NCBI GenBank assembly: GCA_027310825.1
Contig: DAIDAC010000004.1
Span: 1 to 64,000, forward strand
From: Candidatus Micrarchaeaceae archaeon
Lineage (GTDB): Archaea > Micrarchaeota > Micrarchaeia > Micrarchaeales > Micrarchaeaceae
Direction of reading: 5' to 3'
DNA length: 64,000 bases
The notes under the pieces were generated by a model. The model was not told where the DNA came from. It searched no databases and saw only the letters and a program-made list of their open reading frames with translations. Position numbers and translations under genes: made by a program. Positions 1-8,422 of this stretch are shown piece by piece (positions within the stretch are counted from its first letter, which is position 1; every line of letters begins with the position of its first letter).

Positions 1-82
1 GCACAGGGCCTGTCGCTGCCGCTATGCCCTTCATTATCTGAAATGTGTAGATGTTTATGCCAAGCGTGCTTGGGTCGAACAT
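1..82 (-). CDS. Truncated 5' end of an unknown gene
   Basis: The reverse strand reads an ATG at 82-80 followed by an open frame running off the left edge (27 codons; MFDPSTLGINIYTF at the start). It lies 29-38 nt downstream of an AT-rich TATA element at 109-122, so a leaderless transcript is likely. The first residues are mildly hydrophobic and rich in Ala/Gly. I cannot assign a family from so short a piece. Confidence 0.5.
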   Translation of the reverse strand, partial: MFDPSTLGINIYTFQIMKGIAAATGPV

Positions 83-108
83 AGTATCGCTTGCAAACTT
101 TCTGAGAG

Positions 109-122
109 TATATTTATATATG
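109..122. promoter_or_regulatory. Shared divergent TATA element
   Basis: The AT-rich run gtatatttatatatg lies about 27 nt upstream of both the truncated reverse-strand gene (ATG at 82) and the forward tRNA-Trp (starts at 146). One near-symmetric TATA element could serve both directions, which fits the compact spacing. This is inferred from position only. Confidence 0.5.
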
Positions 123-145
123 AATTGGTCATAACACGTATGCGC

Positions 146-289
146 GGGGCTGTAGCGTAACCTGGCAGCGCGGCTGGCTCCAGATATTTATAATCGATAT
201 GAGCGCTTCGGCGCGATGATGACAATCTGGAATTACGAATTATGATATGAAGTAACCAGCAAATCCGGGTCCAAATCCCGGCGGCCCCA
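146..289 (+). tRNA. tRNA-Trp(CCA) with a 71-nt intron
   Basis: The acceptor stem GGGGCTG pairs with CGGCCCC (282-288), followed by A73 at 289. The T arm is CCGGG-TCCAAAT-CCCGG, and the anticodon stem GCTGG (173-177) pairs with CCAGC (256-260). The loop reads C32 T33 C34 C35 A36 G37, so the anticodon is CCA. An intron of about 71 nt (184-254) interrupts the canonical 37/38 position. The intron holds a GCGC-TTCG-GCGC hairpin (203-214) and ATGATGA (216-222), a perfect match to box C. Intron bases 226-231 pair with the anticodon region 179-184. CCA is not encoded. In many archaea the Trp intron guides 2'-O-methylation of C34. Confidence 0.92.
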
Positions 290-344
290 AATCCTTTTTA
301 ACAACATATAAATATTATGCAATCCAACCAAATTCCTGATTCTA

Positions 345-1184
345 ATGGCAGCAACAAGGTTTGGAATGCCCCTCACAAAAGGTGAGGACTTCGACAAGGC
401 CAGAACAGAGCAGGTGCTAGCCAAAAAGCTGGACGAAGCGTGGGCCAGAGTGGCCCAGAAGCAGTCAGATGCGAATTCTGTTGCAGTATTTGAAGACCGT
501 TTGAAAACAGTCGCAAAAGAGGGCGATGTGAAGCTTGGCAAAATAATTGAATTTGCAGTGTTAGGCGTGATATCCGCAAACGCTTTCGAAATGGAGAAAA
601 TAGAATGCGACATTGCACGCACACGGGATCAGTTATTGACGGAAATAACGGAGTACCAGACACACCTAAACCAGCTAAGAGAGCAGAAGAAAAAACTTGG
701 CGGCGGTACTGTAAGAGCTTGGTTGAACAAAGACAGGCTTAGAAGCATAGATGTTGACATTACTGTGCTCGAAGGTGCGCTGAGCAATGCAAGGATACGG
801 CTTAAGAAAGCGGAAGAAGAGCACTTGGAGCAGCTGCAGAAGCCTGATGATACTATAGCAGTGCGCAATTTATCGTCGGTTGCGCCAACATACTGTATCG
901 TTATCGTAAAGGAACGAAACTCCATTGCTTTTAGAGTAAGCCATCCGGACAGCGTGGTTGGAAGTTACTTGTCGGAAAAGCTCTCTGCCGCAATAGCGGA
1001 GAAGTCGATAACGGTTGGCGTTTCTGGTAGATCCATAATGGCAGATTTGGAGTTTGACATGGAGGCTCTCGGAATTAACCTTGTTTGCGACCACTTTTTC
1101 TGGATGCCACCAAAATTAGATAGCGTACATAAAGCAGAGCCTGGAGTTTATCACATACACCATGATGACGAGCTCATGTTATAA
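345..1184 (+). CDS. Orphan coiled-coil protein
   Basis: This is a 279-residue protein of no family I recognise. Residues about 90-170 are rich in Glu, Lys, Leu and Gln with heptad-like spacing and probably form a coiled coil. The C-terminal 110 residues look globular, and there is no signal peptide or membrane segment. The ATG follows a TATA box (306-316) by about 30 nt, so the mRNA is probably leaderless. The 3' end overlaps the convergent carbamate kinase gene by 11 nt. Function is unknown; it may be one of the lineage-specific helical proteins frequent in this window. Confidence 0.75.
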   Translation: MAATRFGMPLTKGEDFDKARTEQVLAKKLDEAWARVAQKQSDANSVAVFEDRLKTVAKEGDVKLGKIIEFAVLGVISANAFEMEKIECDIARTRDQLLTEITEYQTHLNQLREQKKKLGGGTVRAWLNKDRLRSIDVDITVLEGALSNARIRLKKAEEEHLEQLQKPDDTIAVRNLSSVAPTYCIVIVKERNSIAFRVSHPDSVVGSYLSEKLSAAIAEKSITVGVSGRSIMADLEFDMEALGINLVCDHFFWMPPKLDSVHKAEPGVYHIHHDDELML

Positions 1185-2085
1185 GTGTACCCGATTTCTC
1201 TTTTATCACATCCTCAAAATTAAGAAGATTTCCTATCTGAGCCGTTTTCCCGCCAGCTTTTATGAACGATGCACAAGCAGATACTTTCGGCTTCATCGTT
1301 CCTTCTTCGAACTCGTCAATTCGTTTCGACAGTGCTGATGCCGACACCTTTTTGATAGGTTTCTTTGTTTTGGGATCGAAAACATTGTCTATATTAGATA
1401 ATATCATCAAACGATCCGCGTTGATCGAGCTCGCGAGCAGTGCGCTTGTGAGGTCTTTGTCGATGACTGCCCTTCCACTGTGGAATCCATAGCCCTTAAG
1501 CACAGGAATGCCCCCACCTCCGCAGCATATCACTATTTCGTCCTGCGAAATCCTCTTTATCGCCTCTAGCTCGAGAATTTCGAGAGGCTTTGGCGAAGCT
1601 ACCACTCTTCTGTACATGCCTTCGACCTTTACGAATTCGAATCCCTCCTTTTTCAGTTCGCTGTCGAGCTGTTTCTTTGTGTAGAAAGGCCCGACTGGCT
1701 TTGTCGGGTTCTGGAATGCCTTGTCGTGTTTGTCGACAAGCACGTGCGTCACTACTGTTGAGATCTTCTTCTTTGCCTTGAACTTCTTGAACTCGTTGAG
1801 CAGCGCAGTCTCCAACATCGAGCCTATGAACGCCTGCGTCTCTGCGTTCAGAAGGTGCATTGGAAGAGAAGGCACGTGCCCCATAGCATATTTGTTGCGG
1901 AGCAGTTCCTCCCCAACTTGCGGCCCGTTCCCATGCGTGATCAGAAATCTTTTCCCCTTTTGCGCCAGTATCGGAGCCAAAGACTTTGCCGCCTTTGCAA
2001 TGTTCTTTGACTGAACCTCGAATGTCGGCTCTTCGCCTTTGTTGAGTAGAGCGTTCCCTCCGAGCGCAACAACGATGGTTTCCAT
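1174..2085 (-). CDS. arcC: Carbamate kinase
   Basis: This 303-residue enzyme of the amino-acid kinase fold interconverts carbamoyl phosphate plus ADP with carbamate (ammonia plus bicarbonate) plus ATP. It shows the N-terminal ALGGNAL motif, the HGNGPQVG nucleotide/substrate loop near residue 50 and a glycine-rich CCGGGGIPV segment near residue 190. Length matches the family. The ATG lies about 27 nt after a TATA box at 2112-2122. No arginine deiminase or ornithine carbamoyltransferase gene is nearby, so its role (ATP from carbamoyl phosphate, or making it for pyrimidines) is not fixed by context. A dihydroorotase-like gene lies 22 kb away. Confidence 0.93.
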   Translation of the reverse strand: METIVVALGGNALLNKGEEPTFEVQSKNIAKAAKSLAPILAQKGKRFLITHGNGPQVGEELLRNKYAMGHVPSLPMHLLNAETQAFIGSMLETALLNEFKKFKAKKKISTVVTHVLVDKHDKAFQNPTKPVGPFYTKKQLDSELKKEGFEFVKVEGMYRRVVASPKPLEILELEAIKRISQDEIVICCGGGGIPVLKGYGFHSGRAVIDKDLTSALLASSINADRLMILSNIDNVFDPKTKKPIKKVSASALSKRIDEFEEGTMKPKVSACASFIKAGGKTAQIGNLLNFEDVIKEKSGTLIT

Positions 2086-2136
2086 GATGAGCGTGGTTAT
2101 TGCAGGTTTTTATTTATATCCTATTGCTGACGCGCT

Positions 2137-2859
2137 TCATGTCACGTAGTAAACATCGACTTCGGTGTTTACCTGCTGGTTCGAGGATTGATTGTTCGCC
2201 AGAGTCACAGTGGTATTGTATGTCCTCGGCCCGAGGTCAGGGCATACTGCAACTATCGCACCGGTGTAGTTGTATGCTACATTCTTGATTATGTTGCAAC
2301 CTAGAGGCATTGAAGATATGCTGCATGTTGCATCTGCACAGGCCGCGATTATGACGGTTAGTGAAGATCTCCAGCTTGCGTTTATCGTAAAGTTCGTCGT
2401 GTACGGAGCTCTGAACGGACCAAAGGCGGTGGTGTAGTTCGTTGCATTGTACACAGCTATGAGAGCAGATGATGCAGAGCCTGCTCCAGATATTGCCGGA
2501 CATAGCGGAGTAGATGCACCCTTCAGAGATTCTGGTCCGAAAGTGCCTGCCGATGATGACGAGGCATTCTGGCTAGAGCTGATGCATAGGTATGATCCAT
2601 TGCCGCTCGGCGCATTGAGCGCTGAGGCGTATGGACCGTATGAACTAGATGCACTGTATGTTCCGAGGCCGAAGGTGCCTGATGAGGTGTTCTGCGGCAT
2701 TGTGGTCGTGGCCGAGGCAGTCGTCGGATTACTGGATTGTGCAGCGGTTGTCGTGCTACTCTGTGGATGCTGATGGCTTCCTGAAAGCACTACAGCCGCG
2801 ACTATTACTATCGCCACTACGATTATGACGCCTACAACAAGGCCAGCATTCATTGCCAT
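2137..2859 (-). CDS. Membrane-anchored extracellular protein
   Basis: This protein of about 240 residues has one N-terminal transmembrane helix (NAGLVVGVIIVVAIVIVAAVVL). A linker of about 40 residues rich in Ser, Thr, Pro and Gln follows, then a 160-residue domain with several N-x-S/T sequons and spaced cysteines. It is probably exported, anchored by its N-terminus and N-glycosylated by the AglB encoded in this window. The start chosen (ATG 2859) follows GTGAG, with a second ATG six bases on. An upstream ATG at 2883 would add eight residues. A TATA element lies at about 2888-2897. No family recognised. Confidence 0.7.
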   Translation of the reverse strand: MAMNAGLVVGVIIVVAIVIVAAVVLSGSHQHPQSSTTTAAQSSNPTTASATTTMPQNTSSGTFGLGTYSASSSYGPYASALNAPSGNGSYLCISSSQNASSSSAGTFGPESLKGASTPLCPAISGAGSASSALIAVYNATNYTTAFGPFRAPYTTNFTINASWRSSLTVIIAACADATCSISSMPLGCNIIKNVAYNYTGAIVAVCPDLGPRTYNTTVTLANNQSSNQQVNTEVDVYYVT

Positions 2860-3008
2860 TTTCTCACTTTGTTGATTACACATACCATTATTATATGTCT
2901 TTGTCTTTGCTTTTCGGCCTTTTGACCACTCCGATTTGCAGGCAGTTGAAGGCCATGCAACGCCGTTGCATCTTTTTATACTTTATCAGCTATGAAGTTT
3001 TGATTTTC

Positions 3009-3608
3009 TTGATAAAGCTAGTAATATTCGATATTGGAGGAGTGCTGATCGACTTCAGAGAAGATCAGTATGTCCATTACCTGCACGAAAAAGTGCTTCC
3101 TGAAGTTTCCGAGATTGACCTCTACAGATTCATAAATCCGCTTATTGCACTGATGGAGCTCGGGCTCCTGAACGTCACAGAGCTCGAGAACATGGTTGGA
3201 AAGCATTTCGTAAAGAAGAAGATACGCCTGCATTGGGTGGAAGGCTATAGAAAGCTGGCGAAACCGATGTACGAAAGCGTAAAGCTGGCCAACAGGGTTG
3301 CCAAGAAGAAGAATACCGCATTGCTTTCCAATGTAAGCTACAGCAGATGGAACGAAATGGGAGAAATTCTTGACGATATGCTGCACATAAAGAAGGCATT
3401 CCTGTCGTTTGCGCTTGAGATTAGAAAACCTGAGCCAGCAATCTACAGGCTTGTGCTTAAGGAGATGAAAGTAAAGCCGAAGGAAGCCCTATTCATAGAC
3501 AATCAGATAGAAAACGTGATCGGCGCGGAAAAGGCAGGACTCAACGCAATCTGGTTCAGGAATGCAAAGCAGCTTGAGAAAGAACTGAAGGATTTCGACG
3601 TTATTTAG
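3009..3608 (+). CDS. HAD-superfamily hydrolase
   Basis: This 199-residue protein begins almost at HAD motif I (IFDIGGVLIDF). It keeps the nucleophilic Asp but has Gly at the usual second Asp position, as in subfamily IA variant 3. Motif II is in LLSNVSYSRW, the motif III Lys is in RKPEPAIY, and motif IV is ALFIDNQIENV. It is probably a small phosphatase of unknown substrate. I chose a TTG start at 3009 because a TATA box (2973-2983) would start the RNA near 3005 and motif I follows at once. A longer reading from ATG 2955 adds a non-conserved hydrophobic tail. The 3' end overlaps the next gene convergently. Confidence 0.82.
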   Translation: MIKLVIFDIGGVLIDFREDQYVHYLHEKVLPEVSEIDLYRFINPLIALMELGLLNVTELENMVGKHFVKKKIRLHWVEGYRKLAKPMYESVKLANRVAKKKNTALLSNVSYSRWNEMGEILDDMLHIKKAFLSFALEIRKPEPAIYRLVLKEMKVKPKEALFIDNQIENVIGAEKAGLNAIWFRNAKQLEKELKDFDVI

Positions 3609-4107
3609 TTTTGGGCAGCGGGAGCTGATTCTTCAGTAATTCATATTCGGTGCGCCCCGCAGCAATTTGTTTCTGCTTCCTGCGATCGGCAAACCAGCCA
3701 CCGGGCACTCTCTTCTTTCCGATTTGAATCGTGGCTTCCCAGCTCATGTCGACGTTCACCATGTCTACATAGCTGGCGAGCACGTCCAGTTCTATAGGGT
3801 TGCCAAGTCTTTGCACAGCCGCATATATGAGCACAACTACACGAGCCTCTGTGGAAAGAGGAGTGGCCCTGAGGCCTTTGAAATGGCAGTTGCGTAGAAG
3901 CGCCAGCGCGACTTCCTCGGTTTCTGAAGGAATATTGGATTTCAATTTTTCCCTGAGGACCGCTGTTAGTAGTGGAATACCTTCTGCGACGTTGGCTTTG
4001 CTAACGTATGGCCCGAGCAGGGCTTTTCTGCTTCTTTCTCCGCGCAGCATGCCCTCTGTACCGTGGACTTCCTTTCCTGTTTGGCTTGACTGCCTCTGCG
4101 TGGTCAT
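3601..4107 (-). CDS. Orphan protein, possible single TFIIB-like cyclin repeat
   Basis: This 168-residue, mostly helical protein has a segment at about residues 75-130 (TPLSTEARVVVLIYAAVQRL, then GNPIELDVLASYVD) that resembles one cyclin-fold repeat of archaeal TFB. It lacks the zinc ribbon and the second repeat, so it would not be a functional TFB. The N-terminus is polar and basic. It converges on the HAD gene with an 8-bp overlap and starts opposite the proline dehydrogenase promoter. The cyclin resemblance is weak; otherwise it is an orphan. Confidence 0.6.
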   Translation of the reverse strand: MTTQRQSSQTGKEVHGTEGMLRGERSRKALLGPYVSKANVAEGIPLLTAVLREKLKSNIPSETEEVALALLRNCHFKGLRATPLSTEARVVVLIYAAVQRLGNPIELDVLASYVDMVNVDMSWEATIQIGKKRVPGGWFADRRKQKQIAAGRTEYELLKNQLPLPKTK

Positions 4108-4171
4108 TTTGATCGATTTCCATCGATTCGTTCAGATATTTAAAGCCTCGTTTCAAAGGTTAGCTGATTCG

Positions 4172-5008
4172 ATGAGCGGGACTCTTCTTAGGCTTCTTGC
4201 CGGACGATGGATAGCTGGAGAGACGATAGAAGATGCAGTCAACAGGGCCGCGGAGCTCAACAAGCATGGCGTGACTGCGATAATAAATTATTTGGGTGAG
4301 GAGTACGAGCAGAAGGATAACGTTGATGACGCAGTCCGCACTTATCTGTCGTTGATAGATGCAATAAAGGCTGCTCGTGTTAAAGCCGAAATATCGGTGA
4401 AGGCGACACAGATCGGTCTTCTTCTTGGAATGGAAGTCGCAAAGAAAAATTACAAGAGCATCGTTGAGCATGGAAAGAAAAATGGCGTATATGTCTGGAT
4501 GGACATGGAGGAATACGAGACAATTCCAAAAACCATAGAGCTCTTCAAAAGCGAGATCGGGAGCCACAACACAGGATTATGTCTCCAGTCGTGTCACAAG
4601 CGCACAGAAAAGGACCTTGAATCCCTCGCGAAACTTGGCGCAGACGTTCGCCTTGTGAAGGGCGCGCACAAACTCCACGACGGGCTTTCTTATCCGACAA
4701 GACAAGAAGCGACAGAGAACTACGTTGAACTTATGAACTACATGTTCTGGAACATGAAGAATTTCACAGTAGGAACGCACGACCAGAAGCTGATTGGCAT
4801 GGCGATGACATTGGAGAAGAAGTACAAGAGAAACATGACGATTGCAATGCTGAATGGGATAAGAGCGGACTATGCGCTTCGACTTGCCCGAAAAACAAAG
4901 GTTTCTGTGTATGTGCCGTTCGGGCCGAAGTGGTTTGGCTATTCCTACAGAAGGCTTAAAGAGATGAGCAATCTTAAGCTGATAATAAGATCTATTTTCA
5001 GTGGCTGA
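4172..5008 (+). CDS. Proline dehydrogenase family protein
   Basis: This 278-residue TIM-barrel protein of the PutA/ProDH family would oxidise L-proline to pyrroline-5-carboxylate with FAD. Recognisable blocks are SVKATQIGLLLG, VYVWMDMEE near residue 110, RLVKGAHK (substrate lysine strand) near 170, VGTHD near 205 and YVPFGPKWFGYSYRRLKE at the C-terminus, which carries the arginines that bind the proline carboxylate. Length fits monofunctional ProDH. The ATG at 4172 is about 30 nt after a TATA box (4134-4146). Its stop overlaps or abuts the start of prolyl-tRNA synthetase, so the two proline-related genes are probably cotranscribed. Confidence 0.88.
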   Translation: MSGTLLRLLAGRWIAGETIEDAVNRAAELNKHGVTAIINYLGEEYEQKDNVDDAVRTYLSLIDAIKAARVKAEISVKATQIGLLLGMEVAKKNYKSIVEHGKKNGVYVWMDMEEYETIPKTIELFKSEIGSHNTGLCLQSCHKRTEKDLESLAKLGADVRLVKGAHKLHDGLSYPTRQEATENYVELMNYMFWNMKNFTVGTHDQKLIGMAMTLEKKYKRNMTIAMLNGIRADYALRLARKTKVSVYVPFGPKWFGYSYRRLKEMSNLKLIIRSIFSG

Positions 5009-5009
5009 C

Positions 5010-6458
5010 ATGAGCGAAAAGCAGGAGGGCATAACCGTAAAGAAGAGCCAAGACTTTTCTGAATGGTATACGCAGGTAATAATCAAGTCTGGATTTGTCG
5101 ATTACACTGCAGTGTCTGGTTGCCTCGCCTTCAGGCCAGACGGCTACTTTGCGTGGGAAGCGACTATGCGGGCTACCGACGAGCTATTCAGAAAAGACGG
5201 AATACTCAACGTATACTTCCCATTGTTCATACCTGAAAAGTTCCTTCAGAAGGAACAGGAACACGTAAAGGGATTCACTCCTGAAGTCGCGTGGGTCACA
5301 CACACAGGAGAGAGCAAGCTCGACGAAAGGCTAGCAGTTAGGCCAACATCAGAGACAATCATGTATGACAGCTACTCAAAGTGGATAAGGTCGTGGAGAG
5401 ACCTTCCGATGAGGCTTAATCAGTGGAACAACGTCGTACGATGGGAGTTCAAGCACCCGGTTCCGCTCCTGCGAAGCAGAGAATTCCTCTGGAATGAAGG
5501 GCACACAGCATTTGCGACGAAAAAAGAGGCAGACGCAGAACAGGATTTTGTTCTCGGGACCTATGAAGCTGTGCTTAAAGATAATCTTGCGATTGCAGGA
5601 ATTGTTGGAAGAAAGACCGATTCTGAAAAATTCGCAGGCGCAGATGCGAGCTACAGCATCGAACACATACTGCCAAGCGGTAAAACTGTCCAGGGACCGG
5701 ACTTCCACAGCGACGGCCAACGCTTTGCAAAGGCGTTCGGCATAACTTTCCTTGACAAAGAAGGCAAGAAGGACTTCGTTTACCAAAACACGTTTGCGAT
5801 TTCAACAAGAGAGCTCGGAGTGATGGTCGCACTTCACGGCGACGACAAAGGGCTTGTGATTCCTCCAATGGTTGCCAGAATCCAAGTGGTAATCGTGCCG
5901 ATCTACAAAGAAGACACGATGAAGGAGGTAATGGCAGCGACAAAAGAGATCCAGAAACGCCTTAGCAAGAAGTTTAGGGTTCATGTTGACGACCGCGATG
6001 CATATTCTCCGGGATGGAAATTCAATGAATGGGAGATGCGCGGTGTTCCGGTAAGAATAGAGCTCGGTGCACGCGAAATAAAGGAGAAAAAGGTTGTCGC
6101 TGCCCGCAGAGACACCGGCGAGAAGGCGCCGCTTGCCATAGGCGAACTTGAAGATGGCATCGAAACACTTCTCGACGACATTCAGACAAATCTCTACAAC
6201 AACGCAAAGAAGTTCCTTTACGACAACATAAGGCCGGCAAAGACTTACGCTGAATTGAAGAAGATTCTCGACCAGCATGGTGGAATGGTAGAAGCAGGTT
6301 GGTGCGGCTCTGCCGAATGCGAAAACAGAGTGAAGGATGAAACCGGCGCAAAGATAACAAATATGCCTCTCGACACGCAGAAAAAGACGAAAGGAGCAAA
6401 GTGCACATACTGTGGAAAAGAGGCGAAGCACATAGCCAACTTCGGAAGGTCCTACTGA
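5010..6458 (+). CDS. proS: Prolyl-tRNA synthetase (archaeal/eukaryotic type)
   Basis: This class II synthetase of about 482 residues charges tRNA-Pro. Motif 2 lies in NVVRWEFKHPVPLLRSREFLW and motif 3 near GVPVRIELGAREIKEK. The C-terminal zinc domain has four cysteines (CGSAEC and CTYC) and ends in GRSY, typical of the archaeal/eukaryotic type. The ATG at 5010 follows GTGG; an in-frame GTG at 5001 would add three residues and overlap the upstream stop. It follows proline dehydrogenase directly. Two of its tRNA substrates are in this window (CGG at 23.8 kb, GGG at 48.0 kb). Confidence 0.97.
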   Translation: MSEKQEGITVKKSQDFSEWYTQVIIKSGFVDYTAVSGCLAFRPDGYFAWEATMRATDELFRKDGILNVYFPLFIPEKFLQKEQEHVKGFTPEVAWVTHTGESKLDERLAVRPTSETIMYDSYSKWIRSWRDLPMRLNQWNNVVRWEFKHPVPLLRSREFLWNEGHTAFATKKEADAEQDFVLGTYEAVLKDNLAIAGIVGRKTDSEKFAGADASYSIEHILPSGKTVQGPDFHSDGQRFAKAFGITFLDKEGKKDFVYQNTFAISTRELGVMVALHGDDKGLVIPPMVARIQVVIVPIYKEDTMKEVMAATKEIQKRLSKKFRVHVDDRDAYSPGWKFNEWEMRGVPVRIELGAREIKEKKVVAARRDTGEKAPLAIGELEDGIETLLDDIQTNLYNNAKKFLYDNIRPAKTYAELKKILDQHGGMVEAGWCGSAECENRVKDETGAKITNMPLDTQKKTKGAKCTYCGKEAKHIANFGRSY

Positions 6459-6503
6459 TACGATAAAGATATCTTTTTATTTCATGCCTTCGATAGCGTA
6501 TCC

Positions 6504-6974
6504 ATGGACGACCTGGAGGTAATCGACAAGAATGCAGGCAATCCTAGCTCTGTTGAAGTCGAGAGCGGCGATCTTGAGTATGTTGCAGACTCTTTTTCAG
6601 GCGCAGAAGATCAACACGAATCCGTGCAGCTGATTAAAAAAGAAGTCATCTTTAACCTTGAGCGCGCTGCAGAAAAACTTGAAGCTTTGGTCGTTGGAAC
6701 GCCAAGCCTTGAGGCGTATCTTGAGCTTTCTGACATTTATCTTGCGCTTGGGACTCTGACTAAGGACCAGGAGAAGCTCAGGAAAGCTGTCGACGCGGCT
6801 GACCAGGTCATAAAACTTAAGGAGAAAGACCGACCTATTGTCGACAACGCCGAGCAAAACAGAAGGGCAGCATACGACAGGCTCGGGACTGGAAGCTACA
6901 GCTACAGTTCTGTGGGAGCAGCTGCGGAGATTGTCGAAGAAGCCGCCGGCATGTTCAACATGCAAACCGATTAA
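6504..6974 (+). CDS. Small TPR-like orphan protein
   Basis: This 156-residue protein has an acidic N-terminal 50 residues followed by a helical TPR-like block (TPSLEAYLELSDIYLALG near residue 75, then LRKAVDAADQVIKLKE). The same pattern appears twice in the next gene, so the two are probably paralogues from local duplication. It has no signal peptide or membrane segment and is presumably a cytoplasmic interaction protein. It starts about 28 nt after a TATA element (6466-6481). Confidence 0.72.
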   Translation: MDDLEVIDKNAGNPSSVEVESGDLEYVADSFSGAEDQHESVQLIKKEVIFNLERAAEKLEALVVGTPSLEAYLELSDIYLALGTLTKDQEKLRKAVDAADQVIKLKEKDRPIVDNAEQNRRAAYDRLGTGSYSYSSVGAAAEIVEEAAGMFNMQTD

Positions 6975-7035
6975 CGGAATTGGAACATAGTGCTTTAAAT
7001 ATCAGAAACGACGCGATAATGAATGGTGTGGTGAG

Positions 7036-8397
7036 ATGGCAGCTTCAAGTGTAGGTGCAGTACCAGCAGTCAAGGGCGGAGTAGGAACTCAGAGCTCCGA
7101 GACATTGGAATTAAAGAGAAAGTACGACGAGGCACACAGGATTTTGAACAATAGCCCTACTGCTGAGAATTATTACAAATTTGCTGTGATAGGGCTTGAT
7201 TACGGAAAGAATATAGGCAACCAGATAATGCTCGAGTCTGCGCTCGATGCAGGAAAAGCTGCAGTAGAAGCTGGAATGAAGGAGAACAAGCCAGACATCG
7301 TAAAAGAGGCCAAGTTCATAATCGGTGAGCTTAATGCCGAGGTCAAGAAATTCGAGCAAACACCAAACCCGCCAGGAGCGGCACCGGTTACTCCAGTCGT
7401 GACGAATCAGCACGCTCAGAAGGTAAGAGACATGGAACAACGGGTACTTAACGCTGAAAGGATTTACTACAGCAACCCATCGGCAGAACATTCTTTGGAA
7501 CTGGCCCAAGAGCAGATCATACTTGCAATGGAGACAAATCACTTTGATACTGCAAGAAGGGCACGCAATTCTGTAGACCGGGCGATAGAACTCGAACAGC
7601 ACAATGCAACAAGAATGGGGCAACAGCCAAATCAAACGTTGATGAACACATTGAACAGCCTGCGCGACGAGATCAACAAATTTATGAATACAATACTGCC
7701 TCCTCCTCCTGCTCCGATTACTCAACAGGCGCCACAGGCAAACCAAAACACGACACAGCAGCCAACAGCAGCAGCAACAACAGCAACAGCCACCTCACAG
7801 CAAGCAGCGCAAACTGCGACCACTGTGCCGGCCCAGATGTCAGCGCAGGAGATACAGAGCTATATTCAGCGTGTCGAAAGCTACCTCCAGCTTGACGCAG
7901 CGTCAGGGCTAAGAGCAAAGATAGCTGCAGATCCAAAGCTGAGCGATCAGAATTATATAAGGACAGCAGATGGCGCAGTCGCATTGTACAAGGAGATGTT
8001 GAAATACTGGTATTCTGTGACTCCGCACAAAAACAACCTTGGCTTCGCGTCAAACGATATCGATAGTGCTGATCTAGTAAAGCTTTCGCAGTTCGCAACG
8101 AAGAGCTGGAACGTCGACGTCAGAGCAAGGATGAACCGTGGAGATTTCGCAGCGCTTGACAATACAGTAAAGCAGAACATCCTGCAGTTCCTAAACGGCA
8201 CCATTTACGAATCTGCCGCAGTATACACAAGAGTGATAGATGCGCTTCTCGAAGAATATCTGAAGCAGCAGAAGGCAGTGCAGCTTCCGCCGCCTCCTGC
8301 TCCGCCGCTACCGGCAGCAGCAACAACGCCGATACAACAGCAGAATCTGCCTCCGCCGCCGGCTCCGCCAACAGCAGCTCCACCGACGACAAATTAA
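7036..8397 (+). CDS. TPR-like protein with PPPPAP linkers
   Basis: This 453-residue protein has two TPR-like helical units (about residues 25-110 and 130-215; compare SPTAENYYKFAVIGL with NPSAEHSLELAQEQI). A Pro/Gln/Thr/Ala linker including PPPPAP follows (about 225-265), then a helical domain (270-415) and a second proline-rich tail with repeated PPPPAPP. GGTGAG just before the ATG supports the start, and a TATA element lies at 6993-7004. The proline motifs look like flexible spacers or docking sites. No known family; the neighbour at 6504 shares the helical motif. Confidence 0.75.
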   Translation: MAASSVGAVPAVKGGVGTQSSETLELKRKYDEAHRILNNSPTAENYYKFAVIGLDYGKNIGNQIMLESALDAGKAAVEAGMKENKPDIVKEAKFIIGELNAEVKKFEQTPNPPGAAPVTPVVTNQHAQKVRDMEQRVLNAERIYYSNPSAEHSLELAQEQIILAMETNHFDTARRARNSVDRAIELEQHNATRMGQQPNQTLMNTLNSLRDEINKFMNTILPPPPAPITQQAPQANQNTTQQPTAAATTATATSQQAAQTATTVPAQMSAQEIQSYIQRVESYLQLDAASGLRAKIAADPKLSDQNYIRTADGAVALYKEMLKYWYSVTPHKNNLGFASNDIDSADLVKLSQFATKSWNVDVRARMNRGDFAALDNTVKQNILQFLNGTIYESAAVYTRVIDALLEEYLKQQKAVQLPPPPAPPLPAAATTPIQQQNLPPPPAPPTAAPPTTN

Positions 8398-8422
8398 TAT
8401 AGTTTCCTGAGAAAGATGCCTT

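Noticed and set aside
3800-4171. Longer N-terminus for proline dehydrogenase
   Set aside because: The extra region covers the oppositely oriented orphan gene, and the TATA box at 4134-4146 places the start at 4172.
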